Of a stretch of DNA of 64,000 nucleotides, positions 16,844-26,637 are shown piece by piece. The notes under the pieces were generated by a model. It searched no databases, was not told the origin of the DNA, and saw only the letters and a program-made list of their open reading frames with translations. A program made the translations under genes and the position numbers. The stretch's first letter is position 1. Each line of letters opens with the position of its first letter. This stretch comes from Paraburkholderia sp. SOS3 (lineage in GTDB: Bacteria > Pseudomonadota > Gammaproteobacteria > Burkholderiales > Burkholderiaceae), in NCBI RefSeq assembly GCF_001922345.1, contig NZ_CP018811.1:3720001-3784000 (forward strand), given 5' to 3'.

Positions 16844-19800
16844 TCAGAACCGGTAGTCAAGCTTCAGCGTTGCCGCCTGCGCCGATGCATGGCTGGTCGC
16901 GATCAATGCGTCGTAACCGATCGACACGGTCAACGCTTTGGTCGGCTGCAGGCCGACGCTGACGCCCGTGGTCAACTGGTCGCGCGGCAGGTTCGTGCCC
17001 GGCGCCGCGAACAGCGTGCCGTCCTGCGCACCGACCGTGACGACGCGCCCCGTGCTGAGCAGTTCGCGCGCGTAGCCGACCCGCAACTCCAGATTAACCG
17101 GCTTTAACTGGTTACCAAAACTTTTGTCAAAAGTGAGTTGCACATACGGCTGCAAACTGCGCACGTTGTCCGTGCCGACGTTCAGATCCTGGCCATTCGC
17201 GCCGCTCTCGCTAAAGCCGTTTGCATGCAGATACGAAAAGCGCATACCGATGCGCGGCGTGACTGTCACGCTGCCGATCGAAAGCGGCATCGCTGCCTGC
17301 GCAGCCGCTGTGGCTTCCTGCCCGATGTGATCGCCCTCGGCGGTGCCGAGCGGACCGAACGGCCGCTTCTGCGACAGAAAATCGACACCCGCGCCGACCA
17401 CGCCGGACACATCGACGGGCCCGATCGTACGGCCGCCGTAGAACGCCGCGCGCACCGTATCGGTCGTACCGGAATCGCCGGTGCTGTCTTCGCTGATGTC
17501 GCTGTGGTTGTAGCTGCCCGAGAAGCCGACCGTATACGCGCCCACCTGATGATCGAGGCCCGCGATAAAGCCGTAATTGCGCGCCTCGAAGCCGGGCTGG
17601 CCACGCGTGCCGTGCACACTGGTTTGCGAACCGGTCGCGTCGATCCATACCGATGAACGCGACGAACGCGACGAGCGCGACATCGCCGCGCCGCCAAGCG
17701 GCAAGCGCTCGAGCAGCGCGGCGTTGGCCATCTGCGCCGACAACGCGAGGTTGGTGCCGAGCGCGGTGAAGATGCTCGTGTCGATCGGCGCGACGACTGT
17801 CGTGCCGCCGCCCGCCGAACCGCCGCCGGGCGCGCCGCCGTCGGCAGGCGGATCGCCGCCGGGTGGCTGCTGCGCATCGCCGGCCAGCACGAGATCGACT
17901 TCGTTCGCGCCGTATTGCACCGACTGCTGCAGCGCACCGAGTTGCGCGCCCGCCGCGACCGTGCTCGACACGCTGGAAAAGGTTCCGTTCACGCCTGCGC
18001 CTGCCGTGACGATTGCATAACGCTTCGGCTGATACGTGCCGGGGTCGTACAGAACCTGCAGCCCGCCGTTCAGCGCCGCGGTGCCGCCCACATGCAATTG
18101 CGAGCCGGACGTCGGGCTCACTTCGATCGCGAGCGACGCGCCGCTCGCCTGCGAATAGTTGCCGCCCACGGTCAATGTGCCGATCGAGCCGCCCGGCATC
18201 ACGACGCCGTTATTGACCACGTTGCCGGTGATCGAGCCGTGACCGCGCAGCGTACCCGGCGCATCGACGATGACATCGCCGCCGAGTTGCGCGCCCAGAT
18301 TATCGATATCGCCGACCGCGAGCGCGCCCGACATCACTTCCGTCACGCCGGAGAACAGATGACTGTCGCCGTTCAGCACGACGGAGCCCGTGCCTTGCTG
18401 CACGATTCGCCCCGCGCCCGTGACGTTTCCGGCATAGGTGATCGCATCGGGCCGGTTGAACACGAGCAGACCGTCGTTGACCGTGTTGCCGACCAGGTCG
18501 CCCGCGGCCGTGCCCTGTCCGATCGTCAGGATGCCGCCCGACGACACGACCGGATTCGTCAGCGATCCGAACAGATTTTGCGTGCCGCCGGAGAGCACCT
18601 GCGTGCCGCTCACGGACGCGCCGCTCGAGACGATCTGCAAGCCGCCGCTTGCGACGACCGAACCGTTGGCCGTGCCGCCCGATTGCACGTCCTGTGTGCC
18701 GCCCGACGAGACCATCGTGCCGGAAGTGACGCCGCCCGCGCCGACCGTTTGCGTGCCGCCGGAGGCGACCATCGTGCCCGACGCGACACCGCCCGAACCG
18801 ACCGTTTGCGTGCCGCCCGACGAGACCATCGTGCCGGAGGCGGCGCCGCCCGAACCGACCGTTTGCGAGCCGCCCGCGGCAACCGTCGTTCCCGAGGCGG
18901 CGCCGCCTGCGCCGACGGTTTGCGACCCGCCCGACGCGATTGCCGTGCCGCTTGTCGTACCGCCGCTCGCAATCGTCTGCTGCGCACCGCTGCCGACCGA
19001 TGTGCCGACGGTCTTCCCGCCCGACGACACGACTTCGCTGCCGCCGCTGCCGAGCACCGTGCCGCTCGCGGTGCCGCCGGCGACGATCGACGTGCCGCCG
19101 CTCGTGACGATGGTGCCGCTTGCCATGCCGCCCGAAGTGACGATGCTCGAGCCGCCGCTGCCGACCGAGGTGCTGCTTGCCGTGCCGCCGGCCGACACGA
19201 GCTGCGTGCCCCCGCTTAGCTGCGTGCCGCTCGTCTTGCCGCCCGACGAGACGGTCTGGGTGCCGCCGCTGTCCACCTGCGTGCCGTTCGCGACACCGCC
19301 CGACGCTACGGCCTGTGCGCCACCGCTGCTCACGTGCGCGCCGCTCGCGCTGCCGCCCGCCACGTTCTGCTGGCCGCCGGACGCCACTTGCGCGTTCTGC
19401 GACGAACCACCCGAAGCGACGATCTCGACACCGCCGCTGCCGACCTGCGTGCCGCTCGTCACGCCGCCGGACCCGACTGCGACGCTGCCGCCCTCCGACA
19501 CCGTCGTGCCGCTTGCCGTGCCTGAAACGGTCTGCGAGCCGCCGCTCGCGACTTGCGTTCCGACCGTCGTGCCGCCACGCGATACGACTTCGGAACCGCC
19601 GTCGACCACCGAGCCGCTCGCCGTGCCGCCGCTCAGTACATTCTGCACGCCGCCTGAATGGACGGTCGTGCCGTTCGCCGTGCCGCTTGCGGAGATGAAT
19701 ACGGTGCCGCCGCTGCCGACCGACGTGCCGTTCGCGCGATCGCCCGCGAGCACGGTCAACTGGCCGCCGTTTTCGACGAGCACGTTTTCCGCGTCGCCAG

Positions 19801-22390
19801 CGGAGATCACGAACGCATTGCTCGAATTCGTCCCGGTGACCGTGGCCGACGTGTTGGTCATCAACGCAGCGCCGGCAAGCTGCAGCACATCCGTTGCGCT
19901 CGCACCGGCCGACACGGCGAGCGTGCCGCCTCCCGACACCGTGGTCGCGGATGCGCTGCCGCCCGTCAGCACGGTCTGTATGCCGCCGCTGTCGACAACC
20001 GCGCTCGACGTCGTGCCGCCCGCCGAGACGATCAGCCGGCCGCCACTGCCGGCCGTGGCGGAGATCGCCGAATCGCCATCGAGCACGGTGAGTTGACCGC
20101 CGTTCTCGACGATGACGTCCGACGCCACGCCATTGGAGATCGTGAACGAGCCGCTCGCGTTCGTGCCGTTCACGGTCGCCGACGTGTCGGTGATCAGTGC
20201 AGCGCCGGCGTTTTGCGCGACGTTCGTTGCGCTGCCGCCGCCGGACACGATCAGACGGCCGCCATTGTTCACCGTCGTGATGGTCGCGGCGGCGCCCGAC
20301 GATACGAGCAATTGCCCGCCGTTGCTGACCGTCGTGCCGTTCGCGCTCGCCCCGTTCTCGATCGTCGCGCTGCCGCGCGTGCCGAGCTGGGTGCCGCTTG
20401 CGCTCGTTGCGCTCAGCACATCGAGCGAACCGCCGGCTTCGAGATACACGCCCTGCGCAACGCCGTTCGCGATCGAGAACGGGTTCGTCGTGCCGTTCGC
20501 GGCGTTGGTGCCGTCGATGGTCGCGGATGTATTCGTGATCAGCGCAGCGCCCGCCTGTTGCGTCACGTTCGTCGCGATGCCGCCCGCCGACACCGCAAGC
20601 GTGCCGCCGTTGCCGACCGTCGTCGAACTGGCCGAGCCGCCCGCCATCACGACCGCGGAACCTTGATTGACGATGTGCGTACTGGAGGCGCTCGTGCCGG
20701 ACAGCACGGTCAACGTGCCGCCGTTTTCCAGCAGCACGTTGTTTGCCGTGCCGCCCGAAATCGCAAAGGTGCCACTGGCATTCGTGCCGCCGACGCTCGC
20801 CGAGGTGTCGGCGATCAGCGCTGCGCCGCTCGACTGTGTCACCCCCGTGGCGCTCGCGCCCGCGGACACCGCGATCGTGCCGCCGGAAAGCACCGTCGTA
20901 CCGGTCGCCGAACCGCCCGCCGACACGGTCTGGCGGCCACCGGCGCTGACGGTCGCGCTCGTCGCCACGCCGCCGTTCGATACGTTCTGCGTGCCGCCGT
21001 TGCCGATGTGCGCGGAAGTGTCGGTGCCCTGCACGTTCGCGGTGCCGCCCGCCGACAGCGTGGCCGACAGCGACGCGCCGCCCGCGGATATCGCCAGGGT
21101 GCCGCCGCTGACAATCGCCCCGACCGCCGAGCCGGCGCTGCCGATGTTTTCCTGTCCGCCGTTGCCGACCGTCGTCGCGCTCGCGACGCCGCCCGACGAG
21201 ACGTTCAGCGTGCCGCCCGCGCCGACGGTGGCCGACGTGTCGGTACCTGCGAGATTTTCGATGCTGCCGGCGTCGATCGTCGTGCGCGTTGCGCTGCCGC
21301 CTGCGGAAACGGTCAACGTGCCGGCGTTATTGAGCACCGCGCCGATTGCCGAACCGCCCGCGGCGACGTTCTCACTGCCGCCATTTATCGTGCTTGCGCT
21401 CGCCACACCGCCCGACGAGACGTTCAGCGTGCCGCCCGCGCCGACGGTGGCCGACAGATCCGTGCCGGCGACATTGTCGATGCCGCCCGCGCCAAGCGTC
21501 GTACGCGTCGCAGTGGCGCCGGCCGAAACCGTCAACGTGCCGCCGTCGACGTTCGCGCCGATCGCGGACCCGCCGCTATCGATCAAGCTCTGCGCGCCGC
21601 CGAGCAGCGTCGTCGCGCTCGCCGTACCGCCCGAGGACACGACCTGCGATGCGCCGCTCGACAACGTTGCCGAAATATCGGTTCCGGCGACCGAATCGAC
21701 GCCGCCGGACAGCACCGTCGTGCGCGTCGCGCTGCCGCCGGCCGAGATATCGATGCGCCCGCCGCCGCTGACCGTGGTCCCGCTCGCGACGCCACCCGCC
21801 GAGACCGACACCGCGCCGGTGCTGTCGACCGTCGTACCGTTGGCGATGCCGCCGCCGGCGATCATTTGTGTCGACCCGTCGCTCACGACCGTGCCGCTTG
21901 CGATGCCGCCCGACACAATCTGCTCCGATGATCCGCCGAGCAAAGTGGTGCCGCTCGTCGTGCCACCCGCCGAAACGATGGCGGCGCCACCGCTGACCGT
22001 CGCACCCCGCGCCGCGCCGCCGGACGACACGACGAGCGAGCCGCCGATGCCGACGCTCGTGCTCTGCGCAACACCGCCCGCAAAAATGGCTTGCTCGCCG
22101 CCCGTGCCGACGCTCGTACTGTTCGCCACGCCACCCGACAGCACGTTCTGCACACCGCCCGCGGTGACGCTGTCGCCGATCGTCGTGCCGAGCACGCCTT
22201 CGGTGCCGCCGATCGTCGCGCCGGTCTCGGTGTCGCCCGCGGCCACCGTCGACTGCGCGAACGCACCGGGCGCAAACCAGGGCTGCACGGTCAGCGCCGC
22301 GAGCAGCATGCCGAGCAGGCGCGAGCACCGGCGATAGCGCCGGCCGAACGCACGACCGGCGTGCACGCGGCGCCAGGTGAATGGCTTCAT
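16844..22390 (-). CDS. giant strand-loop-strand autotransporter adhesin (AIDA-I/TibA-like)
   Basis: An 1848-residue type V secretion protein. It begins with an extended signal peptide (about residues 1-46, ending near PGAFAQS). A very long passenger follows, made of about 20-residue Gly/Ser/Thr-rich units of the type SGGTQTVSSGGKTSGTQL, which fold as strand-loop-strand units of a beta-helix. A pertactin-like stem comes next (near residues 1330-1560), then a Pro/Gly linker, an [10 protein letters not shown] tract and the C-terminal beta-barrel ending in TLKLDYRF. The ATG at 22390 follows GGGGAAGAAGAAAGC. The upstream gene encodes the matching O-heptosyltransferase, so the Ser/Thr-rich repeats are probably glycosylated. 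A role in adhesion, autoaggregation or biofilm is inferred from the family. Confidence 0.93.
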   Translation of the reverse strand: MKPFTWRRVHAGRAFGRRYRRCSRLLGMLLAALTVQPWFAPGAFAQSTVAAGDTETGATIGGTEGVLGTTIGDSVTAGGVQNVLSGGVANSTSVGTGGEQAIFAGGVAQSTSVGIGGSLVVSSGGAARGATVSGGAAIVSAGGTTSGTTLLGGSSEQIVSGGIASGTVVSDGSTQMIAGGGIANGTTVDSTGAVSVSAGGVASGTTVSGGGRIDISAGGSATRTTVLSGGVDSVAGTDISATLSSGASQVVSSGGTASATTLLGGAQSLIDSGGSAIGANVDGGTLTVSAGATATRTTLGAGGIDNVAGTDLSATVGAGGTLNVSSGGVASASTINGGSENVAAGGSAIGAVLNNAGTLTVSAGGSATRTTIDAGSIENLAGTDTSATVGAGGTLNVSSGGVASATTVGNGGQENIGSAGSAVGAIVSGGTLAISAGGASLSATLSAGGTANVQGTDTSAHIGNGGTQNVSNGGVATSATVSAGGRQTVSAGGSATGTTVLSGGTIAVSAGASATGVTQSSGAALIADTSASVGGTNASGTFAISGGTANNVLLENGGTLTVLSGTSASSTHIVNQGSAVVMAGGSASSTTVGNGGTLAVSAGGIATNVTQQAGAALITNTSATIDGTNAANGTTNPFSIANGVAQGVYLEAGGSLDVLSATSASGTQLGTRGSATIENGASANGTTVSNGGQLLVSSGAAATITTVNNGGRLIVSGGGSATNVAQNAGAALITDTSATVNGTNASGSFTISNGVASDVIVENGGQLTVLDGDSAISATAGSGGRLIVSAGGTTSSAVVDSGGIQTVLTGGSASATTVSGGGTLAVSAGASATDVLQLAGAALMTNTSATVTGTNSSNAFVISAGDAENVLVENGGQLTVLAGDRANGTSVGSGGTVFISASGTANGTTVHSGGVQNVLSGGTASGSVVDGGSEVVSRGGTTVGTQVASGGSQTVSGTASGTTVSEGGSVAVGSGGVTSGTQVGSGGVEIVASGGSSQNAQVASGGQQNVAGGSASGAHVSSGGAQAVASGGVANGTQVDSGGTQTVSSGGKTSGTQLSGGTQLVSAGGTASSTSVGSGGSSIVTSGGMASGTIVTSGGTSIVAGGTASGTVLGSGGSEVVSSGGKTVGTSVGSGAQQTIASGGTTSGTAIASGGSQTVGAGGAASGTTVAAGGSQTVGSGGAASGTMVSSGGTQTVGSGGVASGTMVASGGTQTVGAGGVTSGTMVSSGGTQDVQSGGTANGSVVASGGLQIVSSGASVSGTQVLSGGTQNLFGSLTNPVVSSGGILTIGQGTAAGDLVGNTVNDGLLVFNRPDAITYAGNVTGAGRIVQQGTGSVVLNGDSHLFSGVTEVMSGALAVGDIDNLGAQLGGDVIVDAPGTLRGHGSITGNVVNNGVVMPGGSIGTLTVGGNYSQASGASLAIEVSPTSGSQLHVGGTAALNGGLQVLYDPGTYQPKRYAIVTAGAGVNGTFSSVSSTVAAGAQLGALQQSVQYGANEVDLVLAGDAQQPPGGDPPADGGAPGGGSAGGGTTVVAPIDTSIFTALGTNLALSAQMANAALLERLPLGGAAMSRSSRSSRSSVWIDATGSQTSVHGTRGQPGFEARNYGFIAGLDHQVGAYTVGFSGSYNHSDISEDSTGDSGTTDTVRAAFYGGRTIGPVDVSGVVGAGVDFLSQKRPFGPLGTAEGDHIGQEATAAAQAAMPLSIGSVTVTPRIGMRFSYLHANGFSESGANGQDLNVGTDNVRSLQPYVQLTFDKSFGNQLKPVNLELRVGYARELLSTGRVVTVGAQDGTLFAAPGTNLPRDQLTTGVSVGLQPTKALTVSIGYDALIATSHASAQAATLKLDYRF
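18600..22250 (-). repeat. tandem roughly 57-60-bp repeats coding the autotransporter passenger
   Basis: Within the autotransporter gene the DNA consists of degenerate units of about 57-60 bp, each coding one SGG-x-SGG-x-T strand-loop-strand unit. The closest copies are at roughly 18680-18930, where consecutive units differ at only a few positions (repeated GCCGCCCGAACCGACCGTTT-type blocks). Such arrays are prone to copy-number change by recombination or slippage. Boundaries are approximate and read by eye. Confidence 0.85.
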
Positions 22391-22466
22391 GCTTTCTTCT
22401 TCCCCGAATTCCTTGCTGCTTTTCTTGTGCTTCTTCGTGTTCCTGCTTCGTCGTGTTCCTGCTGCT

Positions 22467-23831
22467 TCAATCCGCCGCCACGGCCGCCGGCTGCTCGCCG
22501 AACCCCGGAATCCGCCGGATCGTACCAATCACCTGCTCCGCCGTAATGAGCCGCGTGCATTCGAACTGGCGCGGCGTATTCGCATGGCGCGGACACCACA
22601 GGAAATCGTGGTGATCGAACTGCACGCGCACGTCGTTCCAGCAGCTATTGCACGTGTGGTAGTTGATCACGCGATATGGCGTGTCGAACTCGTTGGTCGG
22701 ATGCGTGAAGCCGCTGATCATCACGACCGGTGTGTGCATCGTCCACGCGAGCCACGACAGACCGCTGCTCAAGCCGACGAAGAAGTCGGCATGCCTGAGC
22801 CAGCGCGCGCGCTCGGCGAGCGGCCGGTCGCCCGTGAAATCCTCGGAACCGTACGGTATGTGATTCCACACGACACCGCTGCCATGTGTCGCCTTCTGAT
22901 CGATGCAGATTACGCGGTAACCGTGCTGTTTCAGAAACGCCACGATTTCGCGCCAGCCATTCGGGTTGTTCCAGTACTTGCACTGCGTCGTGCTTTGCGC
23001 GGCGATGCAGATGTATTTTTCGGCAATCGGCCGGCTGTCGTCGGGCAGGACGATGTGCGGGCGCTCTTCCTGCGGATCGACGCCGAGGATGTAGGCGGCC
23101 GTGCGGTGCAGGCCGACGAGGCGGAAGTCGCACGGCTGCCGCACGTTCGCGTCGTCGGTGAAGAACAGACCGATGTTGTAGGTCGCATAGAAATCGTTCG
23201 GGTCGATCGCTTCGGGCGTCGCGAACGTGATCGACGGGTACGCGCCCCTGAAAAGCGGGATCAGCGCGTCGGCCATCACGCAGGTCAGACGGCAGCGATG
23301 CTGCGCTTCGAATTTCGCAACATACGGAAACCAGCCGAGCGTGTCGCCAAGCGTGCCGACCGGCAGATGCACGAGCACGTTGCGGCCCGTCAGGTCGAGG
23401 CGATGGCGGAACACCTCTTTGCCTTGCGACGAGACTTCGATTTCGAACGGCACGAAATACTTCTTGCTGCTCGCGACCACGCCGGCCGACAACTGCGTTT
23501 CGAACAGCGGGTTCGCCGTGGCGGTGTCGCGCAACAGCACGCGCCACTCGGCGTCGCCAGGCGGCAGCGTGACGCGGCAGCCGTCGTTGAAGTCGAAGCG
23601 GATGCCGGCGGGGCCTTCCTGTGTCGGCACGGACGGCGGGTTTTGAATCGGCTGTCCGCCTTCGCCTTTTGCGGTGCCATTGGCCAATACAGCGCTATCG
23701 GCTCTATCGCCGCTGGTCGCGCTAGCGGCGCTACTAGCACCGACGGCGCTCGCGCCGACCGGCACTTCCCCCATGGCCACGCCGTCGGCGGACCCCACCG
23801 CCGCGCGCGACTGCGCGTCTGCTTGAGACAT
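22467..23831 (-). CDS. autotransporter strand-loop-strand O-heptosyltransferase (BAHT/TibC family)
   Basis: A 454-residue cytoplasmic glycosyltransferase that adds heptose from ADP-heptose to Ser residues of autotransporter passengers. A Ser/Ala-rich tail (residues 1-70) precedes a family N-terminal domain and a GT-B core (LVHLPVGTLGDTLGWFPYVA, ICIAAQSTTQCKYWNNPNGW). The iron-finger cysteines of this family are present near the C terminus: Cys394 and Cys397 in HTCNSCWND, Cys413 in FLWCPRH and Cys425 in QFECTR. The ATG at 23831 is used. The autotransporter starts 76 bases downstream, so enzyme and substrate are one operon, as with TibC-TibA. The heptose donor genes are not in the window. Confidence 0.93.
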   Translation of the reverse strand: MSQADAQSRAAVGSADGVAMGEVPVGASAVGASSAASATSGDRADSAVLANGTAKGEGGQPIQNPPSVPTQEGPAGIRFDFNDGCRVTLPPGDAEWRVLLRDTATANPLFETQLSAGVVASSKKYFVPFEIEVSSQGKEVFRHRLDLTGRNVLVHLPVGTLGDTLGWFPYVAKFEAQHRCRLTCVMADALIPLFRGAYPSITFATPEAIDPNDFYATYNIGLFFTDDANVRQPCDFRLVGLHRTAAYILGVDPQEERPHIVLPDDSRPIAEKYICIAAQSTTQCKYWNNPNGWREIVAFLKQHGYRVICIDQKATHGSGVVWNHIPYGSEDFTGDRPLAERARWLRHADFFVGLSSGLSWLAWTMHTPVVMISGFTHPTNEFDTPYRVINYHTCNSCWNDVRVQFDHHDFLWCPRHANTPRQFECTRLITAEQVIGTIRRIPGFGEQPAAVAAD

Positions 23832-23989
23832 AATCGATCCGAATGGTGAACGACACGGAATGGCCTTCTACTTGTAATGGGCGTTTTTCCGGTCGCCGTT
23901 ATGCGAAAAAAGCCGGCTATTTAACCATCGGCCGATATGACCCGCAACCGGAAAGCACGCGGGCCTTCGGCCGCGATCGAGGAGCGCCG

Positions 23990-24376
23990 ATGAGTGTGAG
24001 CATCGTCCAACTGGGTAAGCCGCGTGCGGCCGGCGAAGGGCTTCGCATCGGCACGGTGCGGCGTCCGCCGCGCGGCGTGCCGAAAAGCGAGTTCGGCACG
24101 CGCGACTACTACGACGTATGGCTGCCGATCCTGTCGCCGACCCCGGAGCTCGTCAGCGAGGCACTCGCCGCGAAGACCGACCGCGAATGGTCCGCGTTCG
24201 CGCGCAAATTCCGCGCGCAGATGAATAACGGCGATGCGTCGAAGGTGCTCGACACACTCGCTGCATTATCGAAAACAGCCGAATTTTCAGTCGGCTGCTA
24301 TTGCGACGACGAGAACCGCTGCCATCGCGGCATCCTGCGTCGGTTGCTCGAGGACCGCGGGGCCGCGGTGAAATAG
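23990..24376 (+). CDS. DUF488-family protein
   Basis: A 128-residue protein of the DUF488 family (YeaO-like). The typical sequence YYDVWLPILSPTPELVSEAL is followed by a Cys-containing C-terminal segment (SVGCYCDDENRCHRGILRRL) that recurs in the family. The biochemical role is unknown. The ATG at 23990 follows GAGGAGCGCCG. It is divergent from the heptosyltransferase gene and convergent with the GGDEF-EAL gene, with 23 bases between stops. No operon partners. Confidence 0.85.
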   Translation: MSVSIVQLGKPRAAGEGLRIGTVRRPPRGVPKSEFGTRDYYDVWLPILSPTPELVSEALAAKTDREWSAFARKFRAQMNNGDASKVLDTLAALSKTAEFSVGCYCDDENRCHRGILRRLLEDRGAAVK

Positions 24377-24399
24377 GCCAGTGCGCCGAAGCGCGCGTC

Positions 24400-26385
24400 T
24401 CAGCGCGACGAGCTCGTGCGCGGCAACCGCGGCATCGGGTCCCTGACATAGGTGTCGAGCACCTGATTCGCCGGGACCGGCTTGCCGAACAGGTGCCCCT
24501 GCATCACGGTCGCGCCCAGTTCGCGCAGCGCGTCGGCCTGCGCCCGCGTCTCGACGCCTTCGATCACGCACGTCATGCCGAGGTTCTGGCAAAGGTCCAC
24601 GATGCTCTTTACGATCGCGCGCGCCGTCGGCTCGCGATCGATACCGGCGACGAAGCTGCCGTCCACCTTCAGCTTGTCGATCGGCAGACGGTGCACGCTG
24701 TTGAGGCTCGAAAAGCCGGTGCCGAAGTCGTCGAGCGAAATGCGCGCGCCCAGTTGTTTCAGCGCATCGAGCGCCGTGCGCGCCTGGTCGAAATCCTGGA
24801 TCAACGCGGTCTCGGTAATTTCGAAGTCGATTCGATGCGGTGCGACACCGCTTGCGAGCGTCGTGCGGATCACATGATCGAGCGCGCCCGGCGCGGTCAG
24901 ATCGCGCGCCGACAGGTTGAACGAGATGCGCACGACCTCGGGCCAGTTGCGCGCGGCTTCGAGTGCCTTGCGCAGCAACACTTCGGTGAGCGCGTGAATC
25001 AGGTCGCAACGCTCGGCCACCGGGATGAACACCGACGGCGCAACCACGCCGAGTTCGGGACTCGTCCAGCGCGCGAGCGCTTCGAACGCCATGATTTCAC
25101 GCAAAGCCGTATCGAAGATCGGCTGGAAATGCAGCGAGATTTCGCGTTCGTAGTCCGCGCGCCGCAGGCAGTCCTCGATCTTGCTCAGATGGCGGATCTG
25201 CGTTTCGTGCTCGGGCGAGAAAATCACCGTGCCGCCGCGCCGATGCGATTGTGCGAAATGCAACGCGTAGTACGCGCGTTCGACGAGCTGGGTCGTCGTT
25301 TCGCCGGCCTCGGGGAAGTTCGCGAAGCCGATCGAGGTCGATAACCGCGCCGAGCCCTCGGGCAGCACATACGGGCGCTCGATCTCGCCGCACAGCATGT
25401 CGCCGAGATCGAGCAGTTGCCGGTACGCGGTCGCACCGACCACGATCAGCCCGAACTCGTCGCCGCCGATGCGCGCGACGCTCAGTTGCGGCGTCACCTG
25501 CGCGGCAAAACGCCGGCCCGTTTCGACGAGCACGCGATCGCCGAATGTCTGGCCGTAGAGATCGTTGATGCGCCTGAAGCCGTCGAGATCGACCACGCCG
25601 ATCGCAAGACTGCCCGGCGCACGCGCCTGGCCCAACAGCGGCGCGAGATGCCGGTCGAGATCCGCGAAGAAGCGCCGGCGGTTCGGCAGGCCCGTCAATG
25701 CATCGAGATTCGCAAGCCGGAAGTTTTCGTCGCTCAAACGTTGCGTTTCCGCGTGCTTCGCGCGCAGCTGGATCTGCGATTCGACGAGATTCGTGAAGTC
25801 GCGGTAATAGATGAGCAGGATCAGCACCATGACAACCGCGACCAGCAGCACGTTGACCGCGATCGCGACGAGCACCGGGTTGTGCGTCGATACGAAGAAC
25901 AGCACGAACGGCACGATGACGATCGTGGTCAGCAGCAGCGCCGCGAAGCGCATATGCATGAGACAGAAGATGCAGCCGATCACCGTCATCGCCATGTAGA
26001 ACGCGACATGGCTGCGCGCATACGCGTCGCCGTAACCGTACAGCGACAGCGCCCATGCGACGAATGCCACGCCCATCCCGGCAATCATCCACACCATCGT
26101 GCGTAGACGCCGCGCAAGCTCTTCATCCGAGAACTTGCCGTGCCTCGAACGCAACCACACCGCGACGCGCACGACGCAAAACAGACACAGCAGCGCAGGC
26201 GCGTACACCGATAGATAAATGGGCGCGACGCCGACGTGCGTGATCGCGACCGTCGCTGTATTGACGATCAGCACCGCGTAAAGCAAAGGCACTTGCTGCA
26301 GGAACGCACGATATTGCGAGCGCCGCAGTTCGAGGCGAACTGCCGGTGCGATGCGCGAACCCGTCAACCTTCTGAAATAAGACAT
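24400..26385 (-). CDS. membrane-anchored GGDEF-EAL cyclic-di-GMP enzyme
   Basis: A 661-residue protein with about six membrane segments in residues 30-195, then a GGDEF domain (GGDEF at 307-311, preceded by LDALTGLPNRRRFF) and an EAL domain (EAL at 435-437; NLSARDL, FEITETAL, LDDFGTGFSS, KVDGSF and EGVET all present). Both active sites look intact, so it could make or break cyclic-di-GMP. No RxxD inhibitory site precedes GGDEF, so product inhibition may be absent. The N-terminal membrane region has no named sensor domain that I recognise. The gene is alone on its strand here. It lies near the adhesin system, which cyclic-di-GMP could influence, but no direct link is visible. Confidence 0.93.
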   Translation of the reverse strand: MSYFRRLTGSRIAPAVRLELRRSQYRAFLQQVPLLYAVLIVNTATVAITHVGVAPIYLSVYAPALLCLFCVVRVAVWLRSRHGKFSDEELARRLRTMVWMIAGMGVAFVAWALSLYGYGDAYARSHVAFYMAMTVIGCIFCLMHMRFAALLLTTIVIVPFVLFFVSTHNPVLVAIAVNVLLVAVVMVLILLIYYRDFTNLVESQIQLRAKHAETQRLSDENFRLANLDALTGLPNRRRFFADLDRHLAPLLGQARAPGSLAIGVVDLDGFRRINDLYGQTFGDRVLVETGRRFAAQVTPQLSVARIGGDEFGLIVVGATAYRQLLDLGDMLCGEIERPYVLPEGSARLSTSIGFANFPEAGETTTQLVERAYYALHFAQSHRRGGTVIFSPEHETQIRHLSKIEDCLRRADYEREISLHFQPIFDTALREIMAFEALARWTSPELGVVAPSVFIPVAERCDLIHALTEVLLRKALEAARNWPEVVRISFNLSARDLTAPGALDHVIRTTLASGVAPHRIDFEITETALIQDFDQARTALDALKQLGARISLDDFGTGFSSLNSVHRLPIDKLKVDGSFVAGIDREPTARAIVKSIVDLCQNLGMTCVIEGVETRAQADALRELGATVMQGHLFGKPVPANQVLDTYVRDPMPRLPRTSSSR

Positions 26386-26538
26386 GCGCGCCCCGCTGCT
26401 TTTCCGCTGAATGTTTTAGGCCTCGCTACTCCCAGCAAAATTCCCGCCACTCTGCGTTAAATGTTCTCCAATCCTTATGACGTGAAGCCGACCGTATTGA
26501 TCATAGGCAGCGCATGTAACTGAAAACACGCGCGAAAA

Positions 26539-26568
26539 AAATCGCCGGCGCATAAACGCCGGCGATTT
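26539..26568 (-). terminator. intrinsic terminator of the NarK-type transporter gene
   Basis: The stem AAATCGCCGGCG / CGCCGGCGATTT (26539-26550 and 26557-26568) has a six-base loop. Read on the minus strand it is followed by a run of seven T (ATTTTTTTC), a classical rho-independent terminator 70 bases after the transporter stop at 26638. Confidence 0.9.
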
Positions 26569-26637
26569 CATGCGGTGCCGCCCGTTGCGATCGCGAGCAT
26601 ACGGGCCGATACCAATCCTTAAGCACGACAGACCGTC

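Noticed and set aside
18438..22337. Very long open frames on the plus strand opposite the autotransporter
   Set aside because: They are made of the complement of the Gly/Ser/Thr repeats, show no ribosome site and no family motif, and the minus-strand frame has signal peptide, repeats and beta-barrel.
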